From contig CAWGTM010000019.1 in assembly GCA_963825445.1 (NCBI GenBank), positions 62,001-126,000 on the forward strand: a stretch of 64,000 nucleotides of DNA, given 5' to 3'. The position numbers were made by a program, and so were the translations under genes. Source of the DNA: Actinophytocola sp963825445 (GTDB taxonomy: Bacteria > Actinomycetota > Actinomycetes > Mycobacteriales > Pseudonocardiaceae). Shown here one piece after another: positions 40,925 through 48,827 of the stretch (position 1 is its first letter; each line of letters begins with the position of its first letter). Below the pieces are notes generated by a model. The model was not told the DNA's origin, did no database searches, and was given only the letters and a program-made list of their open reading frames with translations.

Positions 40925-42045
40925 TGGATCTCGACATCGACGCCGAGTCGGCCGCGTTCCGCGACGAGGTGCGGACCTGGCTGGTCGAGCACGTTCAACC
41001 GCTGCCGTCCATGGACACGGCCGAGGGATTCGCCGCGCACCGCGAGTGGGAGGCGACCCTGGCGAGCGCCCGCCTGTCGGTCCCCACCTGGCCGGCCGAG
41101 TACCTGGGCCGGGACGCGTCGCTGCTGCAGTGGGTGCTGTTCGAGGAGGAGTACTACGCGGCGGGCGCGCCCGCGCGGGTGAGCCAGAACGGCATCGCCA
41201 TGCTCGCGCCCACGTTGTTCGAGTACGGCACGGCCGAGCAGCGCGACCGGGTGCTGCCACCCATGGCCCGGGGCACGGAGATCTGGGCGCAGGCCTGGTC
41301 GGAACCCGAGGCCGGCAGCGACATCGCGGCGCTGCGGGCCCGCGCCGAACCGACCATCGGCGGGTGGCTTTTGAGCGGCCAGAAGACGTGGAGTTCGCGG
41401 GCCAGTTTCGCCGACCGCGCGTTCGGCCTGTTCCGCACCGACCCGGCGTCGACCCGGCACCGCGGGCTCGGGTACTTCATGATCGACCTGCGCGCGCCGG
41501 GCGTGACCGTCCGCCCGATCGCCCAGCTCGACGGCGAGGTCGGGTTCGCGGAGATCTTCCTGGACGAGGTGTTCGTGCCCTCCGGCGACGTGATCGGCGA
41601 TCCGGACAACGGCTGGGCGGTCGCCATGACCACCGCGAACAACGAACGCGGCCTGTCGCTGCGCAGCCCCGGCCGGTTCCTGGCGGCGGCCGACCGGCTG
41701 GTCGCGTTGTGGCGGTCGCAGGGTGCACCGGAGGCGTTCGCCGACCGGGTGGCCGACGCGTGGCTGGGCGCGCGGGCCTACCAGCTGTACACGTTCGGCA
41801 CGGTCTCGCGGCTCTCGAGCGGGGGAGCGCTGGGCCCGGAGTCGAGCGTGAACAAGCTGTACTGGTCGCACCTCGACCTGGCGTTGCACGAGACCGCGCT
41901 GGACCTGGTCGGCGAGGAAACCGGCCCGTGGATGGACGGCTACCTGTTCGCCCTCGCCGGCCCCATCTACGGGGGCACCGACCAGATCCAGCGGAACACC
42001 ATCGCCGAGCGACTGCTGGGCCTGCCCCGGGAGCCACGGCCATGA
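40924..42045 (+). CDS. fadE31: Acyl-CoA dehydrogenase, FadE31-like
   Basis: A 373-residue dehydrogenase: WAQAWSEPEAGSDIAALRA signature, SGQKTWSSRASFADRAFG and IYGGTDQIQRNTIAERLLGLPREPRP in pieces at the C-terminus. GTG start shares a base with the upstream TAG stop. It is followed by two shorter acyl-CoA dehydrogenase-like genes with 4-nt overlaps, the fadE31-fadE32-fadE33 arrangement of the steroid HIP locus. Such proteins typically form alpha2-beta2 heterotetramers. Confidence 0.85.
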   Translation: MDLDIDAESAAFRDEVRTWLVEHVQPLPSMDTAEGFAAHREWEATLASARLSVPTWPAEYLGRDASLLQWVLFEEEYYAAGAPARVSQNGIAMLAPTLFEYGTAEQRDRVLPPMARGTEIWAQAWSEPEAGSDIAALRARAEPTIGGWLLSGQKTWSSRASFADRAFGLFRTDPASTRHRGLGYFMIDLRAPGVTVRPIAQLDGEVGFAEIFLDEVFVPSGDVIGDPDNGWAVAMTTANNERGLSLRSPGRFLAAADRLVALWRSQGAPEAFADRVADAWLGARAYQLYTFGTVSRLSSGGALGPESSVNKLYWSHLDLALHETALDLVGEETGPWMDGYLFALAGPIYGGTDQIQRNTIAERLLGLPREPRP

Positions 42046-42926
42046 GGTTCGCGCTGTCGGACGAGCAGCTGCGGTTCGCGGAGAGCCTGCACGAGTTGCT
42101 GTCCGGAATGGACACCCCGGCCGTCGTGCGGGCCTGGGGCGCCGGGCGGCCCGAACCGGGGCGCAAGCTGTGGCGACGGTTGGGGGATCTCGGGGTGCCG
42201 GCGTTGCTGGTGCCCGAACGGTTCGGTGGACTCGACGCCACGGCCGTCGACCTGGTGGTCGCGTTCGAGGTGCTCGGGTATCACGCGGTGCCGGGGCCGA
42301 TCGTCGAGTCGGCGGCCGTGGCTCCCGGGATCCTCGACGACGAACGGTTGGCCCGGCTCGCGACCGGTGAACTGCTGGTCACGGTCGCGGCGCCGCTAGC
42401 GCTCGACGCGGACGTGGCGACGCTGCTGGGCGACGGTGAGGTGGGAGAGCGCGTTCCCTCCGTCGACGCCGCGCGGCGGCTGTTCAGAGTGACCGGAGCG
42501 ACTGTATTGGAGAGCGCTCTCCAACCGGCCGTTCTCGCGGTGTCCGCGCAACTCCTCGGCCTCGGCCGGTGGCTGCTCGACGCCTCGGTCGCTCACGCGA
42601 AACACCGCAGCCAGTACGGCCGGGTGATCGGGCAGTTCCAGGCGATCAAGCACCTGCTGGCCGACGTCGCCACCCAGCTCGAGCTGGCCCGCCCGCTGGT
42701 GCAGGGCGCGGCGGTCACCCTGGACCCCCGCGATGTGTCGGCCGCCAAGGTCGCCGCCGGCGAGGCCGCCTACCTCGCCGCCCGGACGGCACTGCAGGTC
42801 CATGGCGCCGTCGGATACACGGCCGAGCACGACCTCGGGCTCTGGTTCACGAAGGTCCGCGCGCTCGTGGGCGCCTGGGGCAGCGCCACCCATCACCGCC
42901 GTCGGATCCTCGCGAGCCTGCCGTGA
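42042..42926 (+). CDS. fadE32: Acyl-CoA dehydrogenase-like subunit, FadE32-like
   Basis: A 294-residue, shortened member: N-terminal helical domain (ALSDEQLRFAESLHELL) and C-terminal helical domain with HRSQYGRVIGQFQAIKHLLADVA-type flavin contact segment and LQVHGAVGYTAEHDLGLWF. The central beta domain is reduced and the SEPGAGSD signature is absent. That fits the non-canonical partner subunit of alpha2-beta2 steroid dehydrogenases. Overlaps both neighbours by 4 nt. Confidence 0.82.
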   Translation: MRFALSDEQLRFAESLHELLSGMDTPAVVRAWGAGRPEPGRKLWRRLGDLGVPALLVPERFGGLDATAVDLVVAFEVLGYHAVPGPIVESAAVAPGILDDERLARLATGELLVTVAAPLALDADVATLLGDGEVGERVPSVDAARRLFRVTGATVLESALQPAVLAVSAQLLGLGRWLLDASVAHAKHRSQYGRVIGQFQAIKHLLADVATQLELARPLVQGAAVTLDPRDVSAAKVAAGEAAYLAARTALQVHGAVGYTAEHDLGLWFTKVRALVGAWGSATHHRRRILASLP

Positions 42927-43888
42927 GCGAGCTTGCGAGCGAACCAACGTCACAGAGCGCGGAACTCCAGGCGCTGCGGGAGTCCGTCCGCGCGCTCCTG
43001 GCCCGCCACTCCGACCCGGTCGCGGCCGTCGACACACCGCTCGGCTACGACGACGAGCTCTGGTCCCTGCTGTGCGAGATCGGCGTCGCCGCGCTCGCCA
43101 TTCCCGAGCGCTTCGGCGGACTCGGTGCCGGCCTGGCCGAAGTCTGTGTCGTCCAGGAGGAACTCGGCCGCACCCTCACCCCGTCCCCGAACCTCGGGTC
43201 GGCCGTCCTGTGTGGCCAGGCGTTGCTCGCCACGGGCAACGACGAGGCGTGTGATCGGCTCCTGCCCGGCATCGCCGACGGGAGCCGGACGGCCGCGCTC
43301 GTGGGCGACCGGTACGTCCTCGACGGCGACTCGGCCGACATCCTGCTGGTCGCCGACGAGAGCGGACTGTACGAAGTGGACCCGGCCGACGTCACCCGCA
43401 CCCGGCTGCCCACCATGGACCAGACCATCCGTCTCGCCGAGGTCACCCTGGGGGACGCGCCCCGGCGTCGCCTCGGCGACCAGCCGGTGCGCCTCGATGC
43501 GGCGGTGGTGGCGCTCGCGGCCGAGCAGGTCGGCGCCGCCGCCCGCGCGCTGGAGCTGACCGTCGAGTACAGCAAGCAGCGCCACCAGTTCGGCCGGCCG
43601 ATCGGCGGGTTCCAGGCGCTCAAGCACCGGATGGCCGACCTGTTCGTGCGCGTCGAGGCCGCTCGGTCGGCCCTGCACGCGGCGCTGACCTCGCCGAATG
43701 AGACGAACGCGGCGGTCGCCCGGATCGTGTGCTCGGAGACGTTCCAACACGTGGCGGCCGAGATGATCCAGCTGCACGGCGGCATCGCCATCACCTGGGA
43801 GCACGACGCGCACCGGTTCTTCAAGCACGCGCACAGCACGGCGCACCTGCTCGGCACCCCCGAGTCGTACCTCGCGAAACTTTTCTGA
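42923..43888 (+). CDS. fadE33: Acyl-CoA dehydrogenase-like subunit, FadE33-like
   Basis: A 321-residue paralogue of the preceding protein: LGVAALAIPERFGG-like segment (IGVAALAIPERFGGLGAG), reduced middle domain, YSKQRHQFGRPIGGFQALKHRMAD and MIQLHGGIAITWEHDAHRFFKHA. GTG start overlaps the preceding stop. With the FadE31- and FadE32-like proteins it probably forms the heteromeric dehydrogenase of ring-cleavage side products; inference from order and length. Confidence 0.82.
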   Translation: MSELASEPTSQSAELQALRESVRALLARHSDPVAAVDTPLGYDDELWSLLCEIGVAALAIPERFGGLGAGLAEVCVVQEELGRTLTPSPNLGSAVLCGQALLATGNDEACDRLLPGIADGSRTAALVGDRYVLDGDSADILLVADESGLYEVDPADVTRTRLPTMDQTIRLAEVTLGDAPRRRLGDQPVRLDAAVVALAAEQVGAAARALELTVEYSKQRHQFGRPIGGFQALKHRMADLFVRVEAARSALHAALTSPNETNAAVARIVCSETFQHVAAEMIQLHGGIAITWEHDAHRFFKHAHSTAHLLGTPESYLAKLF

Positions 43889-43965
43889 GATTCGTGCCGC
43901 CGACGTGTCGAGAACCGATCGGCGGCTCCGTCCCCGGGGTGTACGCCAACAACAGGAGGCACCCC

Positions 43966-44457
43966 GTGCACGACGTCCACGAAGTTCTGAACCGCCCGCT
44001 GAGCCAGGAACTGCTGGCCCGCGACATCACCCGGCTCGCCTACGTCGCCAAGGACGGCACCCCCCGCAACGTCCCCATCGGGTTCAGCTGGAACGGCGCG
44101 GAGATCGTCATGTGCACCCCGACGAACGCTCCGAAGCTCCACAGCCTGCGGGTGAACCCGATGGTCGCCCTGACGATCGACACCGAGGTGCACCCGCCCA
44201 AGATCCTGCTCATCCGCGGCCGGGCCGAACTGGACGTCGTCGAGGGCATCCCGGACGAGTACATGGAGATGAACAGCTCGTACACGATGACGCCCGAGCA
44301 GCGGGTCGAGTGGGAGGCCGGCGTCCGCGCGCTCTACGACGGCATGGTCCGGATCGTCGTGACCCCGACCTGGGCGAAGCTGATCGACTTCGAGACGACG
44401 CTGCCGACCCCGGTCGAGGAACTGCTGGCGAAGAAGGCGGAACGGCAGCCCGCCTGA
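43966..44457 (+). CDS. Pyridoxamine 5'-phosphate oxidase-like (PPOX) family protein
   Basis: A 163-residue split-barrel flavin/F420-binding fold: ARDITRLAYVAKDGTPRNVPIGFSW, KLHSLRVNPMVALTIDTE and KILLIRGRAELDVV, quoted as separate segments. GTG start after CAGGAGG, 77 nt beyond the fadE33-like stop, so possibly the same transcript. PPOX proteins reduce or bind diverse small molecules with FMN or F420. No specific substrate can be read from the sequence. Confidence 0.8.
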   Translation: MHDVHEVLNRPLSQELLARDITRLAYVAKDGTPRNVPIGFSWNGAEIVMCTPTNAPKLHSLRVNPMVALTIDTEVHPPKILLIRGRAELDVVEGIPDEYMEMNSSYTMTPEQRVEWEAGVRALYDGMVRIVVTPTWAKLIDFETTLPTPVEELLAKKAERQPA

Positions 44458-44497
44458 GCGGTGGAATAGCGGCCGCCGCCGACTCGTTGGACGGCGC

Positions 44498-45097
44498 ATG
44501 AGGCGAACGCTGGCTGTGGTTTCGGCGGGCATCGGGCAACCCTCGTCCACGCGGCTGCTGGCCGACCGGATGGCGGCGGCGACCGTGCGGGAACTCGGTG
44601 AAGAGGTCGACGTGCGGGTCATCGACCTGCGCGATCACGGCCACGACCTGGTGAACAACCTGATCAGCGGCTTCCCGTCACCGGAGCTGAAGGCCGTGCT
44701 CGACACGGTCGCGGCGGCCGACGGGTTGATCGCCGTGTCGCCGACCTACGCCGCGTCGTTCAGTGGGCTGTTCAAGATGTTCGTGGACGTGCTCGACGAC
44801 GAGTCGCTGATCGACAAGCCGGTGCTGCTCGGCGCCACCGGCGGCACGGCCCGCCACTCGCTGGTGCTGGAGAACGCCATGCGCCCGGTGTTCACCTACC
44901 TGCGCGCGGTCGTGGTGCCGACGTCGGTGTTCGCGGCGCCGGAGGACTGGGCGGGGGCTTCGGTACAGGGGCAGCTGGCCGGCCGGGTCGACCGGGCGGC
45001 CGCGCAGCTGGCCAGGGAGATCTCGTCGCGGGAGACGCCCGTGGTGGCCGACCCGTACGCCAACCCCACGCCGTTCACGGAGCTGCTGGGTCGCTGA
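44498..45097 (+). CDS. NAD(P)H-dependent FMN reductase
   Basis: A 199-residue flavodoxin-fold reductase: AVVSAGIGQPSSTRLLADRM phosphate-binding start, VSPTYAASFSGLFKMFVDVLD and LLGATGGTARHSL, typical of the CE1759-type/MsuE-like FMN reductases that feed reduced flavin to monooxygenases. No partner luciferase-like monooxygenase is adjacent, but it follows the steroid-ring operon. Its 3' end overlaps the convergent recombinase gene by 23 nt. Confidence 0.85.
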   Translation: MRRTLAVVSAGIGQPSSTRLLADRMAAATVRELGEEVDVRVIDLRDHGHDLVNNLISGFPSPELKAVLDTVAAADGLIAVSPTYAASFSGLFKMFVDVLDDESLIDKPVLLGATGGTARHSLVLENAMRPVFTYLRAVVVPTSVFAAPEDWAGASVQGQLAGRVDRAAAQLAREISSRETPVVADPYANPTPFTELLGR

Positions 45098-46304
45098 GCA
45101 CCTCGCCCACCAGGTCGACCGCGCTGCGGGACGGGTCGCGCGCGGCGCTGTTGTAGACCTGTTCGGTGGTGTCGATGCTGGTGTGGCCGACGTCGGCCTG
45201 GACGTGTACGAGCTGGGCGCCCGCCTCGACGGCCGTGGTGACGTAGAAGTGGCGCAGGGCGTGGGGGTGCATGGCGTCGGCCACGTCGCGCAGGGGGTCG
45301 CCGGCGGCGGTGGCCAGGCGGCGCAGGAGCTGCCACACGGCCTGGCGCTGGTACCGGTTGCCCGTGCGGGTGATCAGCAGCGGGGTGTCGACGGGGGTGC
45401 CGCGGCGTGCGGGGAACGTGGTGTTGGGGCTGTCCCGCAGGTGCAGGTAGTCGGTGACCGCGCGTTCGGCGGCCGCGTGGAGGTAGACCACGCGGGTCTT
45501 GCCGCCCTTGCCTCGTATGCGGAGCGCGCGCCGGCCGCGGGTGACGTGCAGGTCGGCGCGGTTGAGGCCGCAGAGTTCGGAGACACGTAGTCCGAGGGTG
45601 AACAGCGCGACGACCGCTCGCGCGCGGGCGGTGTCGAGGGGTCCGGCGCCGCGGCGCGGGGTGGCGGCCGTGTCGTAGAGGGCGCGGACCTGGGTGGTCG
45701 TGAGGACGACCGTGCCGGTGGTGGCGCCGGTCGGGGTGACGAGTCCGAGGCGGCGACGGTTGAGGGCCGCCGGGTTGCTCGCGGCGAGGCCGGTGTCTGC
45801 CAGGTGGGTGTAGAGGGTCTTGACGGTGGCGAGCATCCGGTCGCGGGTGGCCGGTGCCGCGCCGGCCTCGGCCAGGTCGGCCAGCCAGGCCTTGACGTGG
45901 GCGGAGGTCGCGGTCAGCGGGTCGATCCGGTGGCTCGCGCACCAGCGGAACCAGTGCAGGGCGCGGAATCTGCCGCGTTGGGCCGGGGGAGGGGTGCGGG
46001 TCTTCGCCTTCGCCGACGGGGTCCGGATGGCGGCCGCATAGCGGGCGACGGCCTCGGTCCACGGGGCGGACACCCGCTCGCGTTCCGACGAGGACGCCGC
46101 CGGGTCGTGCATCCAGTCGCGGAGGTCGGCCGGGCTCGTGGGGAGGCCGAGACCTTCGGCGTAGGTGCGTCGGGTGGCGAGGTTGCCGTAGCCCGTGAGC
46201 CAGTCGGCGATCTCGGTGAGCAGTTTTTGGGGGTCTCCCACTTCTGGCCACGGCTCGAGTGGGGTCGGTGTGGCCGGTTCGAGGGCTCCCAGTTCCATGC
46301 CCAC
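45075..46304 (-). CDS. Tyrosine recombinase / integrase
   Basis: A 409-residue site-specific recombinase. The N-terminal SAM-like DNA-binding domain is at about 100-180. The catalytic domain has Arg in LGLRVSELCGLNRADL, Lys in RGKGGKTRVVYL, HxxR in HPHALRHFYVTTAV, the His of VGHTSIDTTEQVYN and Tyr in that same segment. Start GTG 46304 or ATG 46298. Divergent from a Cys-rich coiled-coil gene across 76 nt packed with palindromes. No excisionase, tRNA or attachment duplication was seen, so it may be a domesticated XerC/D-like or small-element recombinase. Confidence 0.88.
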   Translation of the reverse strand: MGMELGALEPATPTPLEPWPEVGDPQKLLTEIADWLTGYGNLATRRTYAEGLGLPTSPADLRDWMHDPAASSSERERVSAPWTEAVARYAAAIRTPSAKAKTRTPPPAQRGRFRALHWFRWCASHRIDPLTATSAHVKAWLADLAEAGAAPATRDRMLATVKTLYTHLADTGLAASNPAALNRRRLGLVTPTGATTGTVVLTTTQVRALYDTAATPRRGAGPLDTARARAVVALFTLGLRVSELCGLNRADLHVTRGRRALRIRGKGGKTRVVYLHAAAERAVTDYLHLRDSPNTTFPARRGTPVDTPLLITRTGNRYQRQAVWQLLRRLATAAGDPLRDVADAMHPHALRHFYVTTAVEAGAQLVHVQADVGHTSIDTTEQVYNSAARDPSRSAVDLVGEVLSDPAAP

Positions 46305-46305
46305 C

Positions 46306-46341
46306 AGCTTAGCTACAAAAGGACAGTTCTGTAGCCAAGCT
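46306..46341. repeat. Inverted repeat next to the recombinase start
   Basis: AGCTTAGCTAC (46306-46316), 14-nt spacer, GTAGCCAAGCT (46331-46341): 10 of 11 positions pair. Candidate recombinase core site or operator. Confidence 0.6.
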
Positions 46342-46368
46342 AGGTTGTAGTTACGTAACCAGAACCTA
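46341..46368. repeat. Nested 28-bp palindrome between recombinase and coiled-coil genes
   Basis: TAGGTT, 3 nt, GTTACGTAAC (46350-46359, itself a perfect palindrome), 3 nt, AACCTA: symmetric over 28 bp. It abuts the previous inverted repeat and lies 12 nt before the ATG of the coiled-coil gene. Confidence 0.65.
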
Positions 46369-46380
46369 GGTTAGGTAGAT

Positions 46381-47505
46381 ATGAGATGTTCAACTACGAT
46401 GTTGATCGTGACGTCGACGGTCGAAGAAGCAGTGGTTCTGTGCGGTTTCAGCAGGTGCAAGGCACCGCTACCGGGGCCGGGGCCGAAAGGTGGCCGCCCG
46501 TACGCGTACTGCCCGGAACGCGTGTGGCCGGGTAACAAGTCGTGCAAGCAGTTGGCCGCCGCGCAGGACGCGCTGGCCGAGGCGCTGGGGAACGAGCCGG
46601 TGAACGCGGAACTGGCGCTGGCCAGCAGCACGTTCGCCGAGGCGGCCGACCGACTCACGGGTCCGCTCGGCGAGGTGATGGCGACGGCCGAGGCGTTGCG
46701 GGGCGCGCTGGCGGCGGAAGTGGCGGCCGCGGCGGACAAGGCCGAGGAGGCGCTGTCCATGGCCTCCGTGGAACGAGGCCTGCGCGAGGCGGCCGAGGCG
46801 GAGACCGCGCGGGCGGTTCAGGCCGAGGCGACGGCGGCCGACGCGGCAGCCAGGGACCGCGCCGACCGCGACGAGGCGGTGACCGTGGCCCGCGCGGCGA
46901 AGGAAGCGGCCACGCAGGCGAACCTGGCGAAGGCGCGGGCGGAGGGCATCGCCGCGACGGAGCACCATCGCGCGGAGGAGGCGTTGCGCCAGACCGCGGG
47001 GGAGCAGAAACGCGCGAACGCGGAGCACGCGCGGGCGGAGGCCGCGCTGGCAGCGGCGGCGACCGAGCGCACGACGGCCGCGTCGGCGCTGGCCGCGGCG
47101 ACGGAACGCCTGGCCGAGCGGAGCGCCGAACTGGACATGCGGACGGAGTCGCTGACCGAGGTGACCGAGAAGCTGGCCACGAGAAGTGCCGAACTGGAGG
47201 CGGCGCGGGACGCCCTGCGGGAGTCCGAACGCCGCCACCAGTCAGCCCTGTCGAGAGTGGAGTCTCTGACCCAGGAGCGTCAGGACCAGGAGACCCGCCT
47301 GGCCGAAGCCAGGGCGAGGGCCGAGTACGTCGCCCAGGAGCAGGAAGCCCGCCTGGCCGCCGCCGACAGCGCCACCCAGAACGCGGCACGGGCAAGAGCC
47401 CAACTCGCGGCGATCCACAACGCTCTCACAACGCCGCAGGACGAACCCGATCTCCGCACCCGACTGCTCTCGGCCCTACTGGAACCCGATGCACCGCCGG
47501 CGTGA
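46381..47505 (+). CDS. Coiled-coil protein with N-terminal Cys-rich (zinc-like) motif
   Basis: About 374 residues from ATG 46381; 46399 or GTG 46408 are alternatives, none with a clear RBS. Residues about 21-56 hold four Cys (CGFSRC ... YC ... SC) in a pattern like a small zinc ribbon. From about 60 to 350 it is an Ala/Glu/Arg-rich heptad coiled coil with no membrane segment. I do not recognise the family. KfrA-like DNA-binding coiled coils are an analogy only. Divergence from the recombinase across shared palindromes suggests a partner or regulator. Confidence 0.7.
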   Translation: MRCSTTMLIVTSTVEEAVVLCGFSRCKAPLPGPGPKGGRPYAYCPERVWPGNKSCKQLAAAQDALAEALGNEPVNAELALASSTFAEAADRLTGPLGEVMATAEALRGALAAEVAAAADKAEEALSMASVERGLREAAEAETARAVQAEATAADAAARDRADRDEAVTVARAAKEAATQANLAKARAEGIAATEHHRAEEALRQTAGEQKRANAEHARAEAALAAAATERTTAASALAAATERLAERSAELDMRTESLTEVTEKLATRSAELEAARDALRESERRHQSALSRVESLTQERQDQETRLAEARARAEYVAQEQEARLAAADSATQNAARARAQLAAIHNALTTPQDEPDLRTRLLSALLEPDAPPA

Positions 47506-47682
47506 GGCCAGCGGATGGCGAGCGACGCTGCGCCAGAACTGCGCCCACAGGTCGAAGACGCCGCGTCGGCGCCCAGCCGGGCGAACAGCGGCACGGCCGC
47601 GGCATCCGCTGCTGCCTGCTCAGTTCGCGGTGTTCGGGTTGCCGTGGTGCGCTTGCACCCCAGACGTGCGCAGGCGCGGCTA

Positions 47683-47711
47683 TTGAATTTCGATAGAATT
47701 CGCGTGATACT
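47683..47711 (+). promoter_or_regulatory. Leaderless promoter of the FAD oxidoreductase gene
   Basis: TTGAAT (47683-47688), 17-nt spacer, GATACT (47706-47711), and the ATG begins 7 nt later, where transcription should start. No Shine-Dalgarno is present. The palindrome GAATT-N7-AATTC (47685-47701) overlaps the -35 and spacer and could be an operator. Confidence 0.6.
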
Positions 47712-47717
47712 CGATCT

Positions 47718-48827
47718 ATGACTCCCGTCGCGGTGGACGTGCTCGTGGTCGGCGCAGGACTGGCCGGGTTGCAGACGGCGCGTCTGCTCGCGTTGCAGGG
47801 CCTCGACGTCCTCGTGTGCGAGCGCCGCGGCGACCTCGACGTCGGCGTCCGGACCACCGGCATCTTCGTCCGGCGAACGCTCGAGGACTTCGCGCTCCCC
47901 GACCACCACCTCGGGCCGGCCGTGCGTCGCGTCCTGCTCTACCCGCCGTCGCGGCGCGCACCGGTCGAGCTGGTCAGCACCCGCGACGAGTACCGGGTGG
48001 CCGACATGTCCGGCATCTACGCCCACGCGCTCGCCGAGGCCAGGCGGGCAGGCGCGCGGGTACGTCTGGGGGTGTCGTACCCGTCGAAGGACATCCACGC
48101 TCGCTTCACGATCGGCGCCGACGGTGCCCGGTCGACCGTCGCACGCCGGCTCGGACTCGACGTCAACCAGCACCTGCTGATCGGTGTCGAGGAGGTGTTC
48201 CCGGTCGCCCCGAGCACGTCGGCGCCGACCTTCCACTGCGTGCTCGATCCGCGCCTCGCGCCCGGCTACCTCGCCTGGCTCATCGACGACGGACACCACG
48301 CCCACGTCGGCCTGGCCGGACAGGCCGGCCGGCTCGCGGCCCCGTTGCCACAGTTGCTGCGGGACTTCCGCGCGAGTTTCCCGAACATGCCGGCAGTGGC
48401 CGGACCGGTGCGTCGCCGCGGCGGACCGATCCCGGTGGGCGGCGTCCTGCGACGCATCGTCTGCGCCGACGGCCTGCTGATCGGCGACGCCGCCGGAATG
48501 GTGTCACCACTGACCGCCGGCGGCCTCGACGCGTGCCTCCGCATGTCCCAACTCGCCGCGGCCGTGACCGCCGACTACCTGCGTACCGGGGACGCCTCGG
48601 CGTTGCGTCACTACGACGGCGCGGCCATGCGCGCACGGTTCCGCGGCCGGCTCCTGCTCCGCTCGGCCCTGTCCCGCCTGCGGGCACCGGCCGTGACCGA
48701 AACGGCGTTCACCCTGCTGCGCACGTCACTCGGTCGGGCCGCGGCGTCACGCATCCTCTTCGGCGACGGCTCGTTCCCCGACGCCGAACTCCCCGATCAC
48801 AGGCGGGCCGCTCGGTTCCTGAGGTAA
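47718..48827 (+). CDS. FAD-dependent oxidoreductase (geranylgeranyl-reductase-like)
   Basis: A 369-residue flavoprotein: dinucleotide-binding VLVVGAGLAGLQTARLLA (about 8-25), TIGADGARSTVARRLG (the DG motif) and GLLIGDAAGMVSPLTAGGLD (the GD motif) define the group A monooxygenase/geranylgeranyl reductase superfamily. Monocistronic with an apparently leaderless promoter. The 3' end overlaps the convergent ECF42 gene by 31 nt. Substrate unknown; polyprenyl or aromatic compounds are family precedents. Confidence 0.85.
   Translation: MTPVAVDVLVVGAGLAGLQTARLLALQGLDVLVCERRGDLDVGVRTTGIFVRRTLEDFALPDHHLGPAVRRVLLYPPSRRAPVELVSTRDEYRVADMSGIYAHALAEARRAGARVRLGVSYPSKDIHARFTIGADGARSTVARRLGLDVNQHLLIGVEEVFPVAPSTSAPTFHCVLDPRLAPGYLAWLIDDGHHAHVGLAGQAGRLAAPLPQLLRDFRASFPNMPAVAGPVRRRGGPIPVGGVLRRIVCADGLLIGDAAGMVSPLTAGGLDACLRMSQLAAAVTADYLRTGDASALRHYDGAAMRARFRGRLLLRSALSRLRAPAVTETAFTLLRTSLGRAAASRILFGDGSFPDAELPDHRRAARFLR

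Noticed and set aside
47506..47717. Short open frames between the coiled-coil and FAD genes
   Set aside because: No RBS or conserved motif; the region contains the leaderless promoter.
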